DNA from: Flavonifractor sp. An112
GTDB lineage: Bacteria > Bacillota > Clostridia > Oscillospirales > Oscillospiraceae
Direction of reading: 5' to 3'
Assembly (NCBI RefSeq): GCF_002161085.1
Contig: NZ_NFLU01000019.1
Coordinates: 1 to 46,681 of the forward strand
Length of the DNA stretch: 46,681 nt
How positions within the stretch are numbered: position 1 is the stretch's first letter; each line of letters starts with the position of its first letter. The translations under genes were made by a program, and so were the position numbers. Below, piece after piece: positions 36,932 through 43,849 of the stretch. Below the pieces are notes generated by a model. That model was given only the letters and a program-made list of their open reading frames with translations. It was not told where the DNA came from and made no database searches.

Positions 36932-37561
36932 ATGGAGCAGGAGAGCACCTTCGGCGCCCGTCTGCGCAGCCTGATGGAAGAGTCCGGCCTCAGCTATGAA
37001 CAGCTGGGGGACCGGCTGAATATGAATCCCCAGACTCTGAACCGCTATGTCCTGGGCCAGCGTGAGCCCAAAATCGGCACCGCCGCCGCCATTGCCCGCT
37101 CCCTTGGGGTGGACCCGCTGTGGCTGCAGGGTTTCAACGTCCCCCGCCAGCCCCCCTGCCCTGCTCGCCGGGAACCGGTGGTACCCATACTCGGTGTCAT
37201 CCGGGCGGGCTCCCCCATTCTGGCCAGCCAGCAGATCGAGGGCTATGCCGCTGCCGACGTACCCGATCCGGAGGAGCATTTCTATCTTCGGGTCACCGGC
37301 GACAGCATGATCAACGCCGGTATCAGGGACGGCGACCTGGTGCTCATCCGGCGGCAATCCACGGCGGAGAACGGTCAGATCGTGGCCTGTCTGGTGGACG
37401 GCGAGGACGCCACTCTGAAGCGCTTCCGCTGTCAGAAGGGCATGGTAATCCTTCAGCCGGAAAATCCCTGCTATGAGCCCAAAATCATTCCCCTGCGGGA
37501 CTTCGAGCAGGGGTTGGCCCGCATCGTGGGCATAGCCGTCAAACTGGTGCGGGAATTATAA
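36932..37561 (+). CDS. XRE-HTH / S24 peptidase repressor (LexA/CI-like)
   Basis: A 209-residue two-domain repressor. The XRE helix-turn-helix occupies about 7-62 ('LSYEQLGDRLNMNPQTLNRYVLGQREPK', in parts). The S24 domain has the autocleavage dipeptide Ala92-Gly93 (IRAGSP), nucleophile Ser125 (GDSM) and Lys163 (TLKRF), so RecA-stimulated self-cleavage should be possible. The HTH is of the phage CI/XRE type, not the LexA winged helix. AGGAGGG lies eight bases before ATG 36932; the TTG at 36911 is rejected. DUF6483 and cupin genes follow in the same operon. Confidence 0.9.
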   Translation: MEQESTFGARLRSLMEESGLSYEQLGDRLNMNPQTLNRYVLGQREPKIGTAAAIARSLGVDPLWLQGFNVPRQPPCPARREPVVPILGVIRAGSPILASQQIEGYAAADVPDPEEHFYLRVTGDSMINAGIRDGDLVLIRRQSTAENGQIVACLVDGEDATLKRFRCQKGMVILQPENPCYEPKIIPLRDFEQGLARIVGIAVKLVREL

Positions 37562-37576
37562 CAAAGGAGCGATACC

Positions 37577-37936
37577 ATGCTGACAGACGACTGGATGCTG
37601 CGGCAGGTGGACGGGTTGGCCCGTTCTCTGGCCAAACTGGTCCTGAAAAAAGATTCTCCCGACTATCTCCCCACCGGCGCGGAGGAAGATGCTGCTCTGG
37701 ATGCTCTTCACCTGCACCTGGTAGAACTGCTGGCCGCCGGCGATGTGGGCGGCGGAGAAGATCTGCTCTTTCAGGAGAGCGACTGGGACGACCTTCGCTA
37801 CCTGGAGGTGGCAGTGGACTTCTATGCCCGCGCCAACACCCTCACCGACGACCAGCTGGACCAGGCCGGCTTTGACCGGCAGGAGCTGCAGGAGGGCCTG
37901 CAGGAGCTGGCGGCCCGTTACGGTGTGATTCTGTAA
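37577..37936 (+). CDS. DUF6483-family protein
   Basis: A 119-residue acidic, helical protein (MLTDDWMLRQVDGLARSLAKLV...), recognised as DUF6483-like from its N-terminus and length. Such proteins are found in Clostridia without known function. It starts 15 bases after the repressor with AAAGGAG upstream and is followed by the cupin gene after 13 bases. Confidence 0.75.
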   Translation: MLTDDWMLRQVDGLARSLAKLVLKKDSPDYLPTGAEEDAALDALHLHLVELLAAGDVGGGEDLLFQESDWDDLRYLEVAVDFYARANTLTDDQLDQAGFDRQELQEGLQELAARYGVIL

Positions 37937-37949
37937 GGAGGATACCCCT

Positions 37950-38282
37950 ATGAAACTCTGTTTTTCCCAGATGGAAGAGACTCCCCTGCCCCAGTTCAAA
38001 GGGGGCGAAAAGACCACCTACAGCCGTTTTCTGGCCGACGGCCACAACCGCATCATGATGAACCGGTTGGAACCCGGCGCCTCCATCGGCCTGCACACCC
38101 ACACTGGCAACAGCGAGGTCATGTACATCCTTTCCGGCACCGGCAAGGCCATCTGCGACGGCGTGGAGGAGCGTCTGGGCCCCGGCGACTGCCACTACTG
38201 CCCGGAGGGCCACGCCCATACCCTCATCAACGACGGCGGGGCCGACCTGGTCTTTTTTGCTGTGGTACCTCAGCACAACTAA
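37950..38282 (+). CDS. Small cupin-domain protein
   Basis: A 110-residue single cupin. Motif 1 is G-x5-HTHTGNSE with His49, His51 and Glu56; motif 2 is PEGHAHTLIN with His88 or His90. This gives a complete metal site. Substrate and reaction cannot be predicted for small cupins. AAGGAGG precedes the ATG and a strong terminator follows. Confidence 0.9.
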   Translation: MKLCFSQMEETPLPQFKGGEKTTYSRFLADGHNRIMMNRLEPGASIGLHTHTGNSEVMYILSGTGKAICDGVEERLGPGDCHYCPEGHAHTLINDGGADLVFFAVVPQHN

Positions 38283-38284
38283 AC

Positions 38285-38322
38285 AAAAAAGCGGCGGACG
38301 CGATGCGTCCGCCGCTTTTTTT
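38285..38322. terminator. Bidirectional intrinsic terminator
   Basis: GCGGCGGACGC-GAT-GCGTCCGCCGC with A6 and T7 flanks lies between the convergent cupin and metallopeptidase genes. Confidence 0.95.
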
Positions 38323-38689
38323 ATTGTTCCCGCCGGTACTGTTCCAGTTCCAGCTCGTCCTTGATCTCCAGGCCTCGCTCGCCGGCCAGGCCCTCCACAT
38401 GGTGGGTAAACTCGTGGGACAAGGTGGTGTACAGCTCGTCCTCCCAGTCCTCCTCCGTCCAGTTCTCCTGCTCAGCCAGGGCGGCAAAGGAGCCGTAGTA
38501 GAGGTTGATGTACCGCCCCATCATATCGTTGCAGTACTCCCCCATAATGTAGAGGTCCTCCCCCGCCGGGTCCTCCACCGCCTCAGGCAGCAGGGAGATA
38601 CCCCCATTCAGATCCTGATAGAACTCCTCCGGGAACTCCTCCGCCATTTCGTCCAGCAGATCCCCCACCTGGTCAAAGCTGAGGATCAT
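38321..38689 (-). CDS. Metallopeptidase-family (zincin) small protein
   Basis: A 122-residue acidic protein with a zincin motif HEFTHHVEGLAGERGLE (His92, Glu93, His96), matching the small 'metallopeptidase family protein' group with a minimal MMP-like fold. Proteolytic activity has not been generally shown for this group. The ATG at 38689 overlaps the tex stop by four bases, so the two are coupled. Confidence 0.88.
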   Translation of the reverse strand: MILSFDQVGDLLDEMAEEFPEEFYQDLNGGISLLPEAVEDPAGEDLYIMGEYCNDMMGRYINLYYGSFAALAEQENWTEEDWEDELYTTLSHEFTHHVEGLAGERGLEIKDELELEQYRREQ

Positions 38690-40857
38690 ACCGCTCCCTC
38701 CTTGGGCTTTTTCATGGTGAGAGAGATGCGCTTCTTTTTCTCGTCCACCTCCAGCACCCAGACGGTGACGATATCCCCCACGGCGCACACCTCGCTGGGG
38801 TGGCGCACCCGGCGGTTGGACAGCTGGGAGATGTGGACCAGGCCGTCCTGGTGGACGCCGATGTCCACAAACACGCCGAAGTCGATAACGTTGCGCACCG
38901 TGCCGGTGAGCTCCATCCCCGGCTTCAGGTCCTTCATCTCCATCACGTCGGTACGCAGAATGGGCTTGGGCAGCTCGTCACGGGGGTCCCGGCCCGGCTT
39001 GAGCAGCTCCTTTACGATATCATCCAGGGTGGGCAGGCCCACGCCGCAGGCTTCTGCTGCCTTTTCCCTGCCGTAAGCCTTTACCCGGTCAGACAGCTCG
39101 TCAATGGTTCCTGCCGCCACATCCTTCAGGGTGTAGCCGCACAGCTCCAGCAGCTTCTGGGCCGCCTCATAGCTCTCCGGGTGGACGCCGGTGTGGTCCA
39201 GCACGTTTTTGCTCTCCGGCACCCGCAGGAAGCCGGCGCACTGCTCGAAGGCCTTGGGGCCCAGCTTGGGCACCTTGAGTACCCCCTTCCGGGTGGCAAA
39301 GGCGCCATTCTCCTCCCGGTACTTGACGATGTTCTTGGCGGTGGTGTTATTGAGGCCCGCCACATAGGCCAGCAGGGGCGCCGAGGCGGTGTTCAGGTCC
39401 ACGCCCACCGCATTGACGCAGTCCTCCACCACGCCGCCCAGCGTCTCGTCCAGCCGTGCCTGGGGCATATCGTGCTGGTACTGGCCCACGCCGATGGACT
39501 TAGGATCGATCTTCACCAGCTCGGCCAGGGGGTCCTGGAGCCGCCGGGCAATGGACACGGCGGAGCGCAGGTTCACGTCGTAGTCGGGGAACTCCTCCGC
39601 CGCCAGCTTGGAGGCGGAATACACCGATGCGCCCGCCTCGTTGACGATCATGTAGCTCACCCCGCCGCCCAGCTTGCGGATCATCTCCACCGCCATCTGT
39701 TCGGTCTCCCGGCTGGCGGTGCCGTTGCCAATAGCGATGTGAGCCACACCGTGCTTGCGGATGAGCTTGGACAGAATATCAATGGCCTCCTGCTTCTTCT
39801 TTTCATTGAAGGTGGGATAGACCACCGCCGTGTCCAGCACCTTGCCTGTGGCGTCCACCACCGCCACCTTGCAGCCGTTGCGGTAGCCCGGGTCCAGGCC
39901 CATGGTAACAAAGCCCTTCACCGGCGGCTGCATCAGCAGGGGTTTCAGGTTGAGGCCGAACATCTTGATGGCCCCCTCGTCGGCCTGCTCGGTAAGCAGG
40001 TTGCGCATCTCCCGCTCCACCGAGGGGAAGATGAGCCGGTCGTAGGCGTCCTCGGCGGCGGCGCGCACAAAGGCCATAGCGGGGGTGCCGGGGTTGAGCA
40101 CCCGCCGGCGGACGGGGATGAGGGCGGCTTCCCGGTCCATCTCCACGCTCACCTTCAGGATATCTTCCCGCTCGCCCCGGTTGATGGCCAGGATCTGGTG
40201 GCCCTGGAGGCGGTTGATGGGAGACCGGAAGTCGTAGTACAGCCGGTACACCGTGTCCGACCGCTCCTTGGCCGCGGCGGCGGACACCAGATAGCCCTTC
40301 TTCCACACCAGTTCCCGCAGCAGCTTGCGGATGTCGGCGTCGTCGGAGATGCGCTCTGCAATGATGTCGTTGGCGCCCTGGAGGGCCTCCTCCACCGTCT
40401 CCACGCCCTTCTCCGGGTCAACATACCCGGCGGCAGCTTCTTCCGGCACAGGGCCGTCCATGGCCTGAGCAAAGAGCAGATCGGCCAGGGGTTCCAATCC
40501 CTTCTCCTTTGCCATGGTGGCCCGGGTGCGCCGCTTCTGCTTGTAGGGGCGGTACAGGTCCTCCACCTCCGCCAGGGTGGCGGCGGAGTCAATGGCGGCG
40601 GAAAGCTCCTCCGTCAGCTTGCCCTGGGCCTCAATGGCCCCCTTGACCTCCTCCCGCCGCTTGTCCAGGTTCCGCAGGTATTGCAGCCGGTCGGCCAGGG
40701 TGCGCAGGGTGGTGTCGTCCATGGCGCCGTGGAGCTCCTTGCGGTAGCGGGCGATAAAGGGAATGGTGTTGCCCTCGTCGATGAGGTTCACCACGTTCTG
40801 AATGTATGTCTCCTTCTGGCCCAGTTCCCTGGCCAGGATCTGAATGATGGTATCCAT
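38686..40857 (-). CDS. tex: RNA-binding transcription accessory protein Tex
   Basis: A 723-residue Tex. The helical N-terminal domain, a YqgF/RNase H-like domain ('MGLDPGYRNGCKVAVVDATGKVL', in parts, about 320-345), helix-hairpin-helix repeats (about 490-560, 'LNTASAPLLAYVAGLNNTTAKNIVKYRE', in parts) and a C-terminal S1 domain (about 640-712, 'GTVRNVIDFGVFVDIGVHQDGLVHIS', in parts) are in the normal order. AAAGGAG lies six bases before the ATG. It is the first gene of a two-gene unit. Confidence 0.96.
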   Translation of the reverse strand: MDTIIQILARELGQKETYIQNVVNLIDEGNTIPFIARYRKELHGAMDDTTLRTLADRLQYLRNLDKRREEVKGAIEAQGKLTEELSAAIDSAATLAEVEDLYRPYKQKRRTRATMAKEKGLEPLADLLFAQAMDGPVPEEAAAGYVDPEKGVETVEEALQGANDIIAERISDDADIRKLLRELVWKKGYLVSAAAAKERSDTVYRLYYDFRSPINRLQGHQILAINRGEREDILKVSVEMDREAALIPVRRRVLNPGTPAMAFVRAAAEDAYDRLIFPSVEREMRNLLTEQADEGAIKMFGLNLKPLLMQPPVKGFVTMGLDPGYRNGCKVAVVDATGKVLDTAVVYPTFNEKKKQEAIDILSKLIRKHGVAHIAIGNGTASRETEQMAVEMIRKLGGGVSYMIVNEAGASVYSASKLAAEEFPDYDVNLRSAVSIARRLQDPLAELVKIDPKSIGVGQYQHDMPQARLDETLGGVVEDCVNAVGVDLNTASAPLLAYVAGLNNTTAKNIVKYREENGAFATRKGVLKVPKLGPKAFEQCAGFLRVPESKNVLDHTGVHPESYEAAQKLLELCGYTLKDVAAGTIDELSDRVKAYGREKAAEACGVGLPTLDDIVKELLKPGRDPRDELPKPILRTDVMEMKDLKPGMELTGTVRNVIDFGVFVDIGVHQDGLVHISQLSNRRVRHPSEVCAVGDIVTVWVLEVDEKKKRISLTMKKPKEGAV

Positions 40858-40929
40858 AGTGTTCTCCTTTGCAGCGGGCTTGTCATCAATATTTTACCCG
40901 GTTTTGGACCGCAAGTCCAGGGTATCTCC

Positions 40930-40958
40930 TTGCTTTCCCCCGTCGTTGCGTGTAAAAT
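40930..40958 (+). promoter_or_regulatory. Promoter of the coiled-coil gene
   Basis: TTGCTT (40930-40935) and TAAAAT (40953-40958) are 17 bases apart, 28 bases before the ATG at 40986. Confidence 0.6.
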
Positions 40959-40985
40959 CAAGGGGAAAGAAGGGGGAGAGACGTC

Positions 40986-41939
40986 ATGAATCAACGCCTT
41001 TATGAGATCGACCAGGCCATCGAGGCCCTGACCGCCGCCCAGGCCCGCCGCAAGCAGCTGGATGCCCAGATCGAGGAACTCCACCGTCAGCGGGGGGAGC
41101 GGCAGGCCAAGGTGGACGAGACCGCCCAAAGCTTCCGCAAGGAGCAGGACGACGTGGACAAGCTGGAGAAGGGCGGCGTGCACGCCTTTCTCCTTACCCT
41201 GATTGGTCATAAGGAGGAGCGGCTGGACAAGGAGCGCCGGGAGGCTCTGGCCGCCAAACTCCAGTACGACCAGGCCAGGTCGGACCTGGAATATCTGGAG
41301 AACAAGCTCAACGGCCTGATCCGGGAGCGGGACGGCCTGCGGGACGCCCCCGAGCAGCTGGAGGCACTGTGGACGGAGAAGGCGGAGCTGGTGAAGGCCA
41401 TGGGCGGCCAGACAGGGGCCCGGCTGGTGGAGCTGGACCGCCAGCTGTCTGACGTGACCCATCAGCAGAAGGAACTGGAGGAGGCACTCTCCGCCGGCGA
41501 GAACGCCAAGCGGCTGCTGGGCCAGGTCCAGGACGATCTGGACAGCGCCCGCAGCTGGGGCACCTGGGATATGCTGGGTGGCGGACTCATCGCCACCATG
41601 GCCAAGTACGACCGGCTGGACAGCGCCCAGTCCAGCATCCGGGCGGCTCAGCGGGCCCTGAGCGACTTCCGCACCGAGCTGGCCGATGTGAGTCAGCTCC
41701 AGGTGCCCAACATCCAGATCGGGGAGTTTGCCACCTTTGCCGATTACTTCTTTGACGGCATTTTCTCCGACTGGTACGTCCAGTCCAGCATCAAAAAGGC
41801 CCAGGAGGGGGTATCGGAGGTCCACATGAAGCTGACCGCCGCACTCCGGGATCTGGAGGCCGCCTCCCAGGACCTGAACGACCAGCAGGCTTCTCTAAAG
41901 CGGGAGCGGGAAGATCTGCTGGATTCGGTCTCATCTTAA
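40986..41939 (+). CDS. Coiled-coil hypothetical protein
   Basis: A 317-residue protein dominated by heptad-like charged helices (about 1-60, 75-180 and 265-317), with a Gly-rich middle segment ('SWGTWDMLGGGLIATMAKYDRLDSAQ', in parts, about 190-215). No signal peptide or membrane helix is seen. I know similar uncharacterised proteins in Clostridia but no function. GGGGGAGAGACGTC precedes the ATG. Confidence 0.8.
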   Translation: MNQRLYEIDQAIEALTAAQARRKQLDAQIEELHRQRGERQAKVDETAQSFRKEQDDVDKLEKGGVHAFLLTLIGHKEERLDKERREALAAKLQYDQARSDLEYLENKLNGLIRERDGLRDAPEQLEALWTEKAELVKAMGGQTGARLVELDRQLSDVTHQQKELEEALSAGENAKRLLGQVQDDLDSARSWGTWDMLGGGLIATMAKYDRLDSAQSSIRAAQRALSDFRTELADVSQLQVPNIQIGEFATFADYFFDGIFSDWYVQSSIKKAQEGVSEVHMKLTAALRDLEAASQDLNDQQASLKREREDLLDSVSS

Positions 41940-41945
41940 AACACA

Positions 41946-41982
41946 AAAGAGCCGGCCTGCCAATGAGGCAGACCGGCTCTTT
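41946..41982. terminator. Bidirectional terminator
   Basis: AAAGAGCCGGCCTGCC pairs with GGCAGACCGGCTCTTT (one C/A mismatch) around five bases, between convergent genes. Confidence 0.88.
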
Positions 41983-41999
41983 GCTTGCGTTCGCCCGGC

Positions 42000-43025
42000 T
42001 TAAATGGTAGCCAGCCGGTAGGTGGTGGTGTGGCGGTACTCCTCCCCCGCCCGCAGGATGGGGCTGGGGAAGCCCTGGTGGTGGATGGCGTCAGGCCAGC
42101 CCTGGGTCTCCAGGCAGAAGGCCGACCGGGGCCCGTACACCGCCCCATCCTTGCCGGGCACGCCGTCCAGATAGTTGGCGGTGTAGAGCTGGAGGCCGCA
42201 CTGGGTGGTGTAGCACTCCAGGCACAGCCCGCCGCCCATCACCCGGGCCGCCAGCCCCAGGGGGGCGTTGGGCTGGGTGCGCAGCACGAAGTTGTGGTCG
42301 TAGCCGTTGCCCACCGTCAGCTGGGGATGCTGCATGGCCAGCCCCTGAAGGAACGCCCGGGGGAAACGGAGGTCAAAGGGGGTGCCCTCCACCGCCAGCA
42401 GGGACCCGGTGGGGGTGCTGTTGGCGTCGTTTTCGGTGATAGCGCTGGCATACACCTGGACCCGCTGTCCCTCCAGGGAGCCGAAGTTGTGGCCCATCAA
42501 ATTGAAGTAGCTGTGGTTGGTCAGGTTGCACAGGGTATCCTTGTCGCTCTTGGCCCAGTAATCCAGGGAGAGTACGCCGTCGGCGGTGAGGTCGTAGCTC
42601 ACCCGCACCTCCAGGGTGCCGGGGAAGCCCTCCTCCCCGTCGGGGCTGGTGTGGGAGAGCACCAGCCTGCCCTCCCGGACTGCCGCCTCCCACACGGCCT
42701 CATGAAAGCCGTGAACGCCGCCATGGAGGCAGTTGGGGCCGTTGTTGGCGGCCAGGGGGTAATGGACCCCGTTCAGGTCAAAGGAGGCGCCACCGATGCG
42801 GTTGGCCACCCGGCCCACCAGGGCGCCGAAGTATTTGTCCTGCTTCTCATAGTCGGCCAGGGTGTCGCATCCCAGCACCACGTCTCTGTCCTCCACCATA
42901 AAGCTGCGGAGGATGCCGCCATAGGTGAGGATCTTGGCCGTATAGCTGCCCGCCTGGGCGGTCCACTGTTCCACTTCTTTCCCCCCGGCGGTGACGCCGA
43001 AGGGTTCTCTTGTCCAGTCTGCCAT
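42000..43025 (-). CDS. Aldose 1-epimerase
   Basis: A 341-residue galactose-mutarotase-type enzyme. Conserved segments are 'GALVGRVANRI', 'PNCLHGGVHGFH' (His), 'NLTNHSYFNL' (His), the Asp of 'GYDHNFVL' and the catalytic Glu in 'FCLETQGWPDA'. It interconverts alpha and beta anomers of a hexose; no sugar operon adjoins it. The ATG at 43025 follows GAGAAAGG; a TTG at 43034 is less likely. Confidence 0.93.
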   Translation of the reverse strand: MADWTREPFGVTAGGKEVEQWTAQAGSYTAKILTYGGILRSFMVEDRDVVLGCDTLADYEKQDKYFGALVGRVANRIGGASFDLNGVHYPLAANNGPNCLHGGVHGFHEAVWEAAVREGRLVLSHTSPDGEEGFPGTLEVRVSYDLTADGVLSLDYWAKSDKDTLCNLTNHSYFNLMGHNFGSLEGQRVQVYASAITENDANSTPTGSLLAVEGTPFDLRFPRAFLQGLAMQHPQLTVGNGYDHNFVLRTQPNAPLGLAARVMGGGLCLECYTTQCGLQLYTANYLDGVPGKDGAVYGPRSAFCLETQGWPDAIHHQGFPSPILRAGEEYRHTTTYRLATI

Positions 43026-43348
43026 GGTGCACAACCTTTCTCCCGAACCGGGGAACCCTCTGTTTTGCTGCGGGCGGGGCTCCCATCAGCCATGTTCTTC
43101 CATTCCACAGCCGCCTCCTGGCCGGAGCAGCTTTGCCTTAAATGATAGCATATTTCGCAGCCGCTGCCAATAGTCAGACTGCCCGGAGCAGCCTCATTTC
43201 CCCGCTGTTCTTCCGCCCCCTCCCCACCCCGGGACGGGGCTTATTTTGTGGCTGTGCAACACCATCCCAGTTTGGTGATATCTATAGAGCAAGGGGAGGG
43301 GTTTTGAGGGCAGCTCTCCCCTTTTGGAGAAAACGAGGAGGAATGAAT
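43026..43348. other. Divergent spacer between epimerase and orphan gene
   Basis: The 323-base spacer holds the epimerase promoter (43142-43170) and a C-rich stretch. Near the orphan gene there is a small dyad (CACCA/TGGTG, 43260-43277) and an AT-richer part with TATAGA-like sequence. No RNA gene is recognised. Confidence 0.5.
43142..43170 (-). promoter_or_regulatory. Promoter of the aldose epimerase gene
   Basis: On the minus strand TTGGCA (43170-43165) and TATCAT (43147-43142) are 17 bases apart, and TGC before the -10 makes an extended element. The leader is about 110 bases. Confidence 0.7.
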
Positions 43349-43780
43349 ATGGCAAACTATACGGAACATTATCAGCTCCACCAGTGGGAGCCGGAGGACC
43401 CCTTTCTGCGGACCGACTTTAATGAGGATTTGGAGAAGATCGACCATATATTAAGCGGGTTTCCGGAAATCATAGTGGGCACCTATGTTGGTGATGGTTC
43501 ACACAATCGTACGATTGATCTTGGTTTTATGCCTCGACTTTTATACGTCTGCAACGAAATTGGTACCACATTTTCTTCCACAAACTATTCATTGGACTAT
43601 CATGGGGGGTTGGTTTTTCCTGACCTGCCCGCAGTTGCAAATGATGTTATCTACCTATGCGCAACGGAGAGCGGATTCCAGGTTATTTATCAAGAGGACC
43701 AGGTTTATGGCACAAATCAGACCTATTATTATACTACCAACTTAAAAAGCGTACGCTTTCGATATTTTGCTGTTAAATAG
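43349..43780 (+). CDS. Orphan protein with phage-like N-terminus
   Basis: A 143-residue protein. The first 35 residues (MANYTEHYQLHQWEPEDPFLR then TDFNEDLEKID) resemble N-termini of tail-fibre-like or surface proteins of Firmicute phages; the rest is beta-rich and aromatic. ATG 43349 has GGAGG seven bases upstream. From about 43460 onward the gene is clearly AT-richer than all neighbours, suggesting recent transfer. The function is unknown. Confidence 0.65.
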   Translation: MANYTEHYQLHQWEPEDPFLRTDFNEDLEKIDHILSGFPEIIVGTYVGDGSHNRTIDLGFMPRLLYVCNEIGTTFSSTNYSLDYHGGLVFPDLPAVANDVIYLCATESGFQVIYQEDQVYGTNQTYYYTTNLKSVRFRYFAVK

Positions 43781-43814
43781 AAGAAGTCCTCCGGCAAATG
43801 CCGGAGGACTTCTT
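43781..43814. terminator. Bidirectional terminator
   Basis: AAGAAGTCCTCCGGC pairs exactly with 43800-43814 around AAAT, starting directly after the orphan gene stop and serving the convergent S-layer gene too. Confidence 0.9.
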
Positions 43815-43849
43815 TACTTCGTTGCCTAACAGAATCCTATCAGGATAGA

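Noticed and set aside
36932-38282. Prophage suggested by the CI-like repressor
   Set aside because: No integrase, structural, packaging or lysis genes are nearby; flanking genes (tRNAs, tex) are housekeeping.
38800-40989. 729-codon plus-strand frame opposite tex
   Set aside because: Same pattern of antisense low-complexity translation; tex is complete on the minus strand.
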